Assembly: GCA_021817735.1 (NCBI GenBank)
Contig: JAKAFX010000002.1
Location: 1 to 49,367 of the forward strand
DNA length: 49,367 nucleotides
From: Thermoplasmata archaeon
Lineage (GTDB): Archaea; Thermoplasmatota; Thermoplasmata; Thermoplasmatales; Thermoplasmataceae
Direction of reading: 5' to 3'
Part shown: positions 7,933 to 15,055 of the stretch, piece by piece
How the letters are laid out: each line of letters starts with the position of its first letter
How positions within the stretch are numbered: the stretch's first letter is position 1
Translations under genes and position numbers: made by a program
The notes under the pieces: model-generated
Told to the model about the DNA's origin: nothing
Databases searched by the model: none
The model's input: the letters and a program-made list of their open reading frames with translations, nothing else

Positions 7933-9240
7933 ATGACTGAGTCCTTCATAGATAACTACAAGTGGTTTATCTCTACGATAGCGAATACGACTGAAGAATC
8001 TTCAAGAGCAATGCTCCAGTTTCTCATATCTCACGCCCTTTCAAATGCGGAATACAGGAATTCCAAAGGACCTATCAGCGCAAACCTCTCATTCATCTGG
8101 GTCTCTCCTTCTGGATCAAATAAGACTCCTCTTATCGACAACGGAATACGCAAGCTACGTGATACCTTTCCAGAGTTCAGGTTATATGGTGAGTTAACGG
8201 GTAAGGGTTTCCGGCAGTCTCTCGCAAAGATCAAGGATCCAATTGTGAAAGCGCTGATTCTCTGGGATGAGTTCGGCGTTGGAATCAAGACATCTAAGAA
8301 TAGCGGAACTTCGGATCTTTTTGAGGTTTTTTCTATGGCATTTGACGGCCAGCTAATTCCTTATGATTCAGTTCGAAGTGGAGCAGAAAAGTATCCACCT
8401 ATCTACGCTAACTTTTGGCTTTCAGGAGTTCCAGATATCTTGATGCACACTGATAAATCCTTTTGGTATCAGGGATTTGGCTTGCGATCTCTCTTCTTGA
8501 AATATGAATTCCCTGAGAGAAATGAGCCCATATTCGATGATGAGGAGAATATTGCCCAAGCCGAGATCAACTTCGAATCAATGAGAGTGGATCTCGGAAA
8601 GATGAAGCACATACAGAAAATCAGGACTATGGATGAATTCATGATCAAATACAATGAATACAGAGACAAGATTCTCAAAGAGATCCAAGCAGTGCAGAAA
8701 GATATTATCTCCTCCCAAGATCCAGCCAACTTTAGCATCATCTCAAGAGCCAAATTTCCTGTCCTCGTCATGAAACTTTCAATGATCTACGCTGCCTCCA
8801 GATATAATTTCGCTGAAGAAATTCTCACTTTAGAACCTGAAGATCTTCAAACTGCTATTGCAGATCTGGAATCTTATCATAAGAACATGGTTGAGATGTT
8901 TGATGTGTGGCAGGAGCTTGTCGAAACGAAGTCGAGAATCGATAACATCAAGAATGTGAAGGATAAGATCAAGAGACATATCAACACTATCATAGCAAAT
9001 GGAAAGAGCTTCATTCTGACAGAGAGAGAAGATGATGGAGTGAAGGAATATCTTGCCTCAATGAGTGCAGAAGGAAAGTGGGTTCCTCATTCTGCTCTAC
9101 TCAGGAATTCTAACCTGACAAGCAGAAAATTCGCAGAGATAATTGAGACATTAACAGATCAGATTATGATAGCAAAAAGAGATGGAATAATAGAGAAAAA
9201 TGGAGTCAAGCACGTTATAACTTTCTATTCTTTGACTTAA
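7933..9240 (+). CDS. P-loop NTPase, DUF3987-like, probable replication protein
   Basis: A 435-residue protein counted from ATG 7933, which sits 1 nt after the preceding stop; the open frame extends upstream but inside the zinc-ribbon gene. Residues 53-65 (SFIWVSPSGSNKT) form a Walker A-like loop with Asn replacing the usual Gly before Lys. Residues 107-114 (ALILWDEF) form a Walker B. The layout resembles DUF3987-type helicase or primase-associated ATPases of plasmids and proviruses. The last ~90 residues look like a winged helix. As the largest gene of the operon it is the best candidate replication initiator or helicase. The family call is from memory of motif style, not a search. Confidence 0.6.
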   Translation: MTESFIDNYKWFISTIANTTEESSRAMLQFLISHALSNAEYRNSKGPISANLSFIWVSPSGSNKTPLIDNGIRKLRDTFPEFRLYGELTGKGFRQSLAKIKDPIVKALILWDEFGVGIKTSKNSGTSDLFEVFSMAFDGQLIPYDSVRSGAEKYPPIYANFWLSGVPDILMHTDKSFWYQGFGLRSLFLKYEFPERNEPIFDDEENIAQAEINFESMRVDLGKMKHIQKIRTMDEFMIKYNEYRDKILKEIQAVQKDIISSQDPANFSIISRAKFPVLVMKLSMIYAASRYNFAEEILTLEPEDLQTAIADLESYHKNMVEMFDVWQELVETKSRIDNIKNVKDKIKRHINTIIANGKSFILTEREDDGVKEYLASMSAEGKWVPHSALLRNSNLTSRKFAEIIETLTDQIMIAKRDGIIEKNGVKHVITFYSLT

Positions 9241-9940
9241 TTCGTAAAATTCGTATTATTCCTTAAATCCTAATTTTCGCTCAATTCGTAATTAATTAAT
9301 TGAATTAAAAATAGAGATAGAAAATATCTATCTCCAGAATCAATCCAGATTCTACAAGCATTCAATTCGAGCAGATCGATATGAATTTACGAATCCACGA
9401 ATTTTACGAACTGACCGAATTGATAACGATCCATGCAATCATCCTAAACCTTGAGCCTACTCCTTCCGCTCCCGCTCCACTCGCAGTCTTAAGCTTCACG
9501 ATGATTGATAGATCAATATGAGCGAAAAGCTTATTTGTTGCCTATTCGCTTTAAAATAAGCATATTCAACGACATTTTTCCCAATTCGGGTTTTTCTTTG
9601 TATGAATAATCACATGAATTGCATAGTGTAAATCTCACTACCATTCCATTGAGAGTCTTAGAATGTCTATTCTTGCCTTCTCTTTTTCCACAAAAATCAC
9701 AGAGAGACATAGCAGAAAATGTTTTACTCCAACTTCAATTTTGCCATAAAAGAACAACGATCCCGAGCGAAGCGAGGAGAATCTGGACCCACATTATACA
9801 AAAATTACTATAAGTATTGGCCAAATAGCATATTCGTGAGAGACTACAGAGACAAGAGTTCTCTGATTTCAATGAAGGATCTCTATTCATTTGAAAATAA
9901 GGCAAAAATTAAAGCCAACTTATATAATAATATACACACT
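9241..9940. other. 700-bp gene-free region, possible origin
   Basis: I accept no gene here. The first 180 bp are very AT-rich and repeat an AATTCGT/ACGAATT word. TTCGTAAAATTCGT (9241-9254) recurs as its exact reverse complement at 9397-9410, with further copies around 9284-9292 and 9384-9395. A perfect palindrome ATTGAT-AG-ATCAAT lies at 9504-9517, and an inverted pair GCTTATTT/AAATAAGC at 9529-9536 and 9554-9561. A GC-rich mini-palindrome CGAGCGAAGCGAG sits near 9764-9776. The region follows the putative replication ATPase, so it could be the element's origin or a partition site. The end holds the promoter of the DUF5343 gene. Confidence 0.45.
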
Positions 9941-10570
9941 ATGACAGACTATCCGCCTTATATCAATGCGTATGGTCAACTACCACGACTATTCAAGAGA
10001 ATTCGAGAGGCAGATGTGCCGCCAAGATTCACACAGGATTTTCTTTCTTCCGTTTTGGAGATGAAGTCAAGCAGCCACAGACCAATGATTCCTTTCTTGA
10101 AAAGAATTGGATTCTTGGACTCAGCAAACACTCCTACCAAAGCGTATCGGGAGTACAGAGATGAAGAATTAGGGAAATTTGTAATGGCAGAACAAATAAA
10201 GAAGTCATACCAGGATTTATACAAAGCTCATGAATACGCACATACATTAAACAAAGACAACATTGTTTCCAAATTGAGTTCAGTTCTCGGAATAGCAAAG
10301 AATGACAAGACACTGCCGGTAGTAGCATCGACCTTTCTGGAACTATGTAAACTTGCAGATTTCAAGGGTCTTCCAGAGAAAAAAGAACCAGTTAAGGTAA
10401 AGGAAAAGGAGGGGATCTTGCAAGAAAAAAGTGAAGGTGCCCTAACGATAAAAGAAGAAGGTCATAGACTCGGGATTTCCTATACAATCAATCTAAATCT
10501 TCCTCCGGCTACTGATCAGAAAGTCTTTGATGCGATCTTTAAGAGTCTCAAGGAACACTTGCTAAAATGA
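9941..10570 (+). CDS. DUF5343 domain protein
   Basis: A 209-residue protein from ATG 9941. The frame stays open upstream to 9719, but family similarity starts at MTDYPPYINAYGQL. The N-terminal ~130 residues match the DUF5343 pattern: 'lprlfkrIreadVPprfTqdFL', then 'MIPFLKRIGFLDSANTPT..yREYRD', then 'YQDLYKAHEYAHT' and 'TFLELCKLADF'. After a charged linker, the family's C-terminal tail appears as INLNLPPATDQKVFDAIF. The domain is wHTH-like and its function is unknown. An AT-rich TATA-like stretch lies just upstream. The stop overlaps the HEPN gene's start (ATGA), a strong sign of a two-gene unit. Confidence 0.8.
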   Translation: MTDYPPYINAYGQLPRLFKRIREADVPPRFTQDFLSSVLEMKSSSHRPMIPFLKRIGFLDSANTPTKAYREYRDEELGKFVMAEQIKKSYQDLYKAHEYAHTLNKDNIVSKLSSVLGIAKNDKTLPVVASTFLELCKLADFKGLPEKKEPVKVKEKEGILQEKSEGALTIKEEGHRLGISYTINLNLPPATDQKVFDAIFKSLKEHLLK

Positions 10571-11157
10571 CAGATTTTTTTCAGGAAATACTTGATCAGT
10601 TGCGTATTTTCGGCATGGAAAATATCTTCTTAGAAAATGCACTCGATAAGCTCGAGGAGGATGGTATAGACATAGGGAGGGAGTTGAATAAGAAGCACAA
10701 AGACATTGTTGATACAGAATTGTTCGAGAGGGATATACTAACAGACGCACGCAAGATGGCAGACTTCTATGTTATCTATTTCGTTCTTGAGAACAGCGCA
10801 AGGAGAATAATAACAGAAGTCCTTGAGGAAAAGTATGGCACTGATTGGTGGATTAGTGCTGTACCTCAAGGGGTGAAGGAATCAGTAGCAAAGAAGCAGA
10901 AAGAAGAACTAGATTCAGCAATGTCTATTAGATCTGAGGACCCCTTGACATATACTAATTTTGGAGAGTTGATCGACATTTTTAATTCAAAGTGGGATGA
11001 TTTCTCTGACTTGTTCAGAAGCCGTAGATCACTACAAGAAACGTTGTCGCAATTCAATAGAATCAGGAATGTCATAGCTCACAGCTGTACATTGAACGAT
11101 GACGAAATTCAAAGATTCCAGCTTTTGATTAATGATTGGTTCAGGATTCAATCGTAA
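10567..11157 (+). CDS. Swt1-type HEPN protein
   Basis: A 196-residue protein whose residues ~60-195 match the Swt1-type HEPN domain: 'YFVLENSARRIITEVLEEKYG', DWWISAVPQGV, 'YTNFGELIDIFNSKWDDF' and the HEPN RNase motif R167-N-V-I-A-H172 (Rx4H). HEPN proteins are typically metal-independent RNases used in toxin-antitoxin, abortive infection and RNA processing systems. The conserved R and H are present, so it may be active. Its ATG overlaps the DUF5343 stop by 4 nt. The first 55 residues are helical and not assigned. The pairing suggests DUF5343 either controls or targets this nuclease. Confidence 0.8.
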   Translation: MTDFFQEILDQLRIFGMENIFLENALDKLEEDGIDIGRELNKKHKDIVDTELFERDILTDARKMADFYVIYFVLENSARRIITEVLEEKYGTDWWISAVPQGVKESVAKKQKEELDSAMSIRSEDPLTYTNFGELIDIFNSKWDDFSDLFRSRRSLQETLSQFNRIRNVIAHSCTLNDDEIQRFQLLINDWFRIQS

Positions 11158-11449
11158 TCTTTCAGACAAGAAAAGTGAACAATATCCAGAACTCTCACTT
11201 CATTTCCGTCATGTATTTTGTCTTAGGGGGAAATCCAACACATTGTTTTCATTCATGCCGTTTCGATCTCTTACATATATCATGTGGAGTTTGGTCAAAA
11301 AGAGATATTTTCAATTTTGATTAAGAATTTAAGACTTTGATTCTTGAAGTAGATTCTTTCAGTGTGAGTGAAACTTAAGAACGGATTAACAGGGATTAAA
11401 AGTCTTAATTTTCCCAGTTTGGTAAAATAGTTAGTGGGGATCATTCTCT
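11158..11449. other. Gene-free gap with promoter
   Basis: There is no convincing gene in these 292 bp; two overlapping 62-aa frames have unnatural composition. AT-rich tracts near 11395-11410 (GGATTAAAAGTCTTAATTTT) probably form the promoter of the following ORF, and the inverted pair TTAAAAG/CTTAATTTT sits inside it. Confidence 0.4.
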
Positions 11450-11842
11450 ATGGCTGGTAATGCCACTTACAACAAATACAAGCGAGAAAATAAAGAATTG
11501 AGAGAGAAGCTTGCACTGTATGAGAGTGGGATATTCAATGTTGACTTAGAAGAGCATGTAGTCAAGGTTCCAGAATCGTTTGAGATGATTGTTGAAGAAG
11601 AAAGAGATAAGAAAGCCCACTATGATGACCTCTCAGATATTTTCAATGATGTCATAAGTGAGATTCCTGGCGTAAATGTGAAGTGGGAATTCAAATCAGC
11701 GTTTCTGGTTCAGCGCGTTTATTGGGCTATATGGGAAGCTTTGTTGAGATTAGGGAATGGTGATGCTTCTAAGGGCCTTGATATCTTTGCAATGAAGTAT
11801 AGGAATGAAATGGCAAGAAATAGAGACCATGAAGTCGATTAA
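11450..11842 (+). CDS. Hypothetical element protein, 130 aa
   Basis: It starts at ATG 11450 after an AT-rich promoter-like stretch and ends with TAA about 30 nt before the IS3 left end. The first ~25 residues (KYKRENKELREKLALYESG) look like a short coiled coil, as in bZIP-like or scaffold proteins. The remainder is acidic, then aromatic (RVYWAIWEALLRLG). The family is not recognised. It is the last gene I assign to the tRNA-Cys element and is apparently complete, not cut by the IS. Confidence 0.55.
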   Translation: MAGNATYNKYKRENKELREKLALYESGIFNVDLEEHVVKVPESFEMIVEEERDKKAHYDDLSDIFNDVISEIPGVNVKWEFKSAFLVQRVYWAIWEALLRLGNGDASKGLDIFAMKYRNEMARNRDHEVD

Positions 11843-11908
11843 ATATTTCACTCTCGGATCAATATTTGCGATTGTGATCTGCTCCAGCAGAATTTGTAAC
11901 ACTTTTCC

Positions 11909-12784
11909 TCAATTCTCATCTAGTGTCACCTCAACTTCTTTCTTCTCGAATCTTTCCCTGAATGACGGATCATCCAGAAACTTCCTCCTGAATTCCCTTG
12001 GAGGAAGATAATCAATGGATGAATGCGGCCTGCATTCATTGTAATCGGAGAATGCCTTCCCTATCTCTATAGAGGCATCATGGAAGTCCCTGAACTCGCT
12101 TGGCCAGATATAATCTGTCTTGATGGAGTTATGGAACGACTCAATGTCTCCATTGTCCTCCGGAGTGTGTTTCTGTATGTATTCAAGCTTGATTCCCAGT
12201 AACTTCATGGCATTCCTGAACTCATGAGATATGTACTGAGGCCCATTGTCTGTCCTCAGTACCAGGCCTTTGGGAACTGATCCATTGAATGCCATGAGAA
12301 CAGAATTCTCCACGGATCTTATGGCATCCTTTGCCATGCATGACCTGGAATAATGAAAGCCCTGCCACTCCTTTGTGAAGCAGTCCTTTATGCACATCAG
12401 ATAAGTCATTCCTGATTCGGTGGGAATGTAAGTGATGTCAGTTTGCCAGAGCTGATCAGGTCCTCGTGGACGGAACAGGTTCCTGGATTTTGTTCTCCCT
12501 CTGTGTCTTGATGCAGGAAGGTTCAGATTGTTATCCTTCAGGACCTTCCTGACAGTCTTCTGGTTCACTTTTGTACCAGAATTACGAAGAACTGCCCACA
12601 CTCTTCTGTATCCATAGGTTGGCCTTTCTGATGCAATGTCTTTGATCCTTTCCCTTGTGGAAGAATCAAGCCTCTGAACGTATTTCTTCACAGGCTTGTA
12701 ATAATATCCGGACAGCGAGATTCCGGATATTCTTGAGATCTCCCTGAGAGACATCTGATCCTTCAGATCTTCAAGAACCATCAT
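11909..12784 (-). CDS. IS3-family transposase OrfB
   Basis: A 291-residue catalytic subunit. An HTH_21-like N-terminal segment (SASGYRRVW-type 'ERPTYGYRRVWAVLR') precedes an rve/DDE core with Asp116 (WQTDITY), Asp179 (LRTDNGPQY) and Glu215 (NGDIESFH), which gives the DD(35)E spacing of IS3. The C terminus has the usual 'YNECRPHSSIDYLPP' motif. All catalytic residues are intact. Its ATG overlaps the orfA stop (ATGA), in the -1 frame relative to orfA. Confidence 0.93.
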   Translation of the reverse strand: MMVLEDLKDQMSLREISRISGISLSGYYYKPVKKYVQRLDSSTRERIKDIASERPTYGYRRVWAVLRNSGTKVNQKTVRKVLKDNNLNLPASRHRGRTKSRNLFRPRGPDQLWQTDITYIPTESGMTYLMCIKDCFTKEWQGFHYSRSCMAKDAIRSVENSVLMAFNGSVPKGLVLRTDNGPQYISHEFRNAMKLLGIKLEYIQKHTPEDNGDIESFHNSIKTDYIWPSEFRDFHDASIEIGKAFSDYNECRPHSSIDYLPPREFRRKFLDDPSFRERFEKKEVEVTLDEN

Positions 12785-13059
12785 TTTGACCTCCCTTGGA
12801 GCCTTTTTTTAAAAGCGTCTATGGCCAGGCTCTGATCTCCTATGATCTTCTTCAGGTCCTCGATCTCCTCGTCTCTTGTATCAGAATTCCTTCTCTGGGC
12901 CAGTGCTGACTTTCCGCCCCGGATGAACTGCTCCCTCCACTTGCTCAGCTGTACGGGATATATGCCGTGCCTCCGGCATATTTCAGCCTGTGTCACATTC
13001 TCGGAGAAGGATTCCATGACTATCTGGAACTTATCTTCAGCCGAATATTTGGACTTCAT
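12781..13059 (-). CDS. IS3-family transposase OrfA
   Basis: A 92-residue helix-turn-helix protein (HTH_Tnp_1 type) that binds the IS ends. It begins MKSKYSAEDKFQIVMES and contains the recognition helix region 'TQAEICRRHGIYPVQLSKWR', followed by a leucine-zipper-like helix. Near its end the coding strand reads TTTTAAAAAAAGG, an A7 run in which ribosomes or polymerase could slip to make an OrfAB fusion. A Shine-Dalgarno-like GGGAGGT before the orfB ATG allows re-initiation instead. Confidence 0.9.
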   Translation of the reverse strand: MKSKYSAEDKFQIVMESFSENVTQAEICRRHGIYPVQLSKWREQFIRGGKSALAQRRNSDTRDEEIEDLKKIIGDQSLAIDAFKKRLQGRSK

Positions 13060-13332
13060 GAAGAGACCTCCACGATCTGGAAAACCGCTTTTCGCATGCT
13101 CTTTATGTATCTGTTCTTCTCTATAATATTATCATCATGGTGTTCCAGTTCTGTGATGGTGCAGGTCAGCTGCTCATTTATTGTATATCCCTGTAAATCT
13201 TCTTAAATTTCGCAAATCTGAACTTATTTATCATCACTGGTAGACAACGTCTCGGATCATACCCTAATAATAGTTTCGAGTACCGGGAAATTAATCACCA
13301 ATAACTTAAGTACTGGACTCCATTTGTAGCCT

Positions 13333-13914
13333 ATGTCGAGACTGATCACCCTCAATATGTACATGACACTGGACGGCTTTGGAGAATTTCCTGAATATCC
13401 TGGGTCAGAAATAGAAGAGGATGAACCAAGTGACTTCTGGAAAGAGTTATGGATAAGCAGATACGACTCTGTAGATACAATCATTTTTGGAAGGAGATCA
13501 TATGAGGGTCATGCACAGGTTCATGCTCTGTCCAAGAGGAAACTGACGGACCCAAAACACCTCTACGACTATTCACGTTTTCTTGAAAGATGCAAACTTA
13601 TTGTGTTCAGCAATACACTTCAGGAGGCTACCTGGGGGAATACCAGAATAATGAAGGGAGATCTCACGGATCAAGTCGAAAAACTAAAGAAGGAGCCAGG
13701 TAAGGATATAATCGCTGAAGGTGGTCCTTCTCTTGCACACGATTTTATAACAAGGGGGTTAGTTGATGAGTACAGGATATTCGTGATGCCTGTTATCTAC
13801 GGGAAAGGCCCACATTACTGGGGAACAATGCCAAAACAGGAAACTCTGGAACTGATGGATGTAAAGAAGATGCCGCACGGTGAAATGATTATCCGCTATA
13901 GAAGCCTGAGATAG
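13333..13914 (+). CDS. Dihydrofolate reductase / RibD C-terminal family reductase
   Basis: A 193-residue protein of the DHFR-like RibD-C superfamily. It opens with LITLNMYMTLDGFGEFP (the 'S.DG' start motif), then has DTIIFGRRSYEG (cofactor-binding 'GR.Ty'), FSNTLQEATW and the NADPH loop DIIAEGGPSLAHDF, ending with 'VDEYRIFVMPVIYGKG'. It is an NAD(P)H-dependent reductase whose substrate (a pterin or riboflavin precursor) cannot be told from sequence. A TATA-like AACTTAAGT about 25 nt upstream supports a leaderless ATG at 13333. It is the first chromosomal-looking gene after the IS3. Confidence 0.85.
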   Translation: MSRLITLNMYMTLDGFGEFPEYPGSEIEEDEPSDFWKELWISRYDSVDTIIFGRRSYEGHAQVHALSKRKLTDPKHLYDYSRFLERCKLIVFSNTLQEATWGNTRIMKGDLTDQVEKLKKEPGKDIIAEGGPSLAHDFITRGLVDEYRIFVMPVIYGKGPHYWGTMPKQETLELMDVKKMPHGEMIIRYRSLR

Positions 13915-14278
13915 ATTACGGTCACCGTCAAGGGCCAGGGTATATTTTCCTGCACATGCTTCCGCATTGGATCTTCACGCAGTAATCCTGAATATTGTTC
14001 AGAATTGATCCGGCCTAATCCAAGAAATATGCAAAATTTGTCTTTCCGTGAAAGCGGGGGCATCAATCATACAGATGATTCTCATTCCATGCCGAGTTAA
14101 CCTTTTAGTTATCGCCTCTAATTCTATTCGGGGAAGTGGTAATCCTTATACGAATTCAGAAAAGTGCTCATACGCTTCATGCCTCATTTTGGTATCTAAA
14201 GAAATGAAGGGTATGACAGGAAACGAGGAATAAGATAAAATAGAGTTTAGACTGTTCTACCTGCCGGGTGCAAATTAG
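13915..14278. other. Gene-free gap
   Basis: These 364 bp lie between the reductase and the regulator. A 61-residue frame (14048-14233) has no promoter, ribosome site or family resemblance, and I do not call it. An AT-rich GATAAAATAG near 14234-14243 may be the TATA box of the regulator. Nothing else is seen. Confidence 0.4.
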
Positions 14279-15055
14279 ATGGAGGCCATTGACAAGCGAA
14301 TTATTTACTACCTGCTCAAGGATGGCAGGATGTCGCAAAAGAAAATTGCGGAAGAACTTGGCATATCTCCTCAGGCTTTGAACTACAGGTTAAGTAAGCT
14401 TGTAGAGAATGGCCAGATTAAGCGGTTCGCTCTCCACATTGCACCGGAATTCCTTGGCAGAACCCAGGGTTTTGCAGCATTCAGGACAGATATGGACTAC
14501 GAGGAGAATATATTCTCGAGATTCAAATGCCTCGAGGAAATCACAATCCTTGGATTTCATGGCAATGAGAAAATGGACTTGAATAGTGCCATGGAAAAAG
14601 CATATCAAAAACTGGGAAAACCCATTATGAACTATACTCCACCACCCAACCAAGAGGTCAGGAACGTGGGCAAGACTGACAGGAACCTTATAGAGATTCT
14701 CAAGAATGATCCAAGGGCACCCATCTCTTCAATAGCGAAGCGCCTAAGCATTTCAAATTCTTCTGCAAAGAAGAGGCTCAATCATCTCAAGGATATGCGT
14801 ATTGCTTCAGTGATCCCGATCCTTGACCTGAGCAAGACGGATGCAGTGATCTACCTGCTATTCAGCGATAAGTCAAGAGAAGTTCTCCCTGCAATTGTCC
14901 AATCACTGATTTTCCAGATCTCAGACGGGAAATCGTCAATATCCGTTTGTTACTCAGATTCCCTAGAGCAGGCCAAGAAAAGCATCAAGAATGTCAGAGA
15001 CGTTGATGAGAAGTCTCAGGTCATGGTAGTATACGACTATGACTTTCTCAACTGA
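14279..15055 (+). CDS. Tandem winged-helix regulator, Lrp/AsnC-like
   Basis: A 258-residue protein with two AsnC-type DNA-binding domains. The first is at residues ~1-50 (IDKRIIYYLLKDGRMSQKKIAEELGIS). The second is at ~134-180 (TDRNLIEILKNDPRAPISSIAKRLSIS...KRLNHL). Each is followed by a short alpha-beta region rather than the standard Lrp effector domain. Tandem wHTH regulators of this kind are common in Thermoplasmatales and related archaea. Its 3' end overlaps the convergent MMPL gene by 19 nt, which permits antisense effects between the two transcripts. Ligand and targets are unknown. Confidence 0.8.
   Translation: MEAIDKRIIYYLLKDGRMSQKKIAEELGISPQALNYRLSKLVENGQIKRFALHIAPEFLGRTQGFAAFRTDMDYEENIFSRFKCLEEITILGFHGNEKMDLNSAMEKAYQKLGKPIMNYTPPPNQEVRNVGKTDRNLIEILKNDPRAPISSIAKRLSISNSSAKKRLNHLKDMRIASVIPILDLSKTDAVIYLLFSDKSREVLPAIVQSLIFQISDGKSSISVCYSDSLEQAKKSIKNVRDVDEKSQVMVVYDYDFLN

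Larger units (their letters stand above)
5135..11874. mobile_element. Integrated element at tRNA-Cys
   Basis: From the 3' end of tRNA-Cys to the IS3 copy, the DNA is visibly richer in A+T than its flanks and all genes look accessory: a tyrosine integrase next to the tRNA, an AbrB-like protein, tiny overlapping ORFs, a zinc-ribbon protein, a P-loop NTPase, a palindrome-rich gap and a HEPN module. This is the usual architecture of an integrated archaeal plasmid or virus-like element. The left boundary is the tRNA. The right boundary is not proven: I found no second copy of the tRNA 3' end, and the IS3 insertion may have removed or displaced it. No capsid, portal or packaging gene is recognisable. 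Confidence 0.7.
11875..13168 (-). mobile_element. IS3-family insertion sequence
   Basis: A complete element of about 1.29 kb with two overlapping transposase ORFs on the minus strand. The ends are imperfect inverted repeats: TGATCTGCTCCAGCA... reading in from 11875 and TGACCTGCACCATCA... reading in from 13168 (22 of 27 aligned positions agree, with one 2-nt gap). The flanks (ATTG | and | GCTG) show no obvious 3-5 bp target duplication, so it may have moved long ago or recombined with another copy, deleting DNA on one side. It sits at the right edge of the accessory region. Confidence 0.85.

Noticed and set aside
9619-9813. 64-aa plus-strand frame, and the upstream open frame of the DUF5343 gene from 9719
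   Set aside because: No promoter or ribosome site fits, composition is atypical, and DUF5343 similarity begins only at ATG 9941.
11132-11324. Two overlapping 62-aa frames after the HEPN gene
   Set aside because: Both overlap the HEPN end or each other and show Cys/Phe/Arg-rich random composition.
14048-14233. 61-aa frame in the 364-bp gap
   Set aside because: No start signal and no resemblance to any protein; likely chance.
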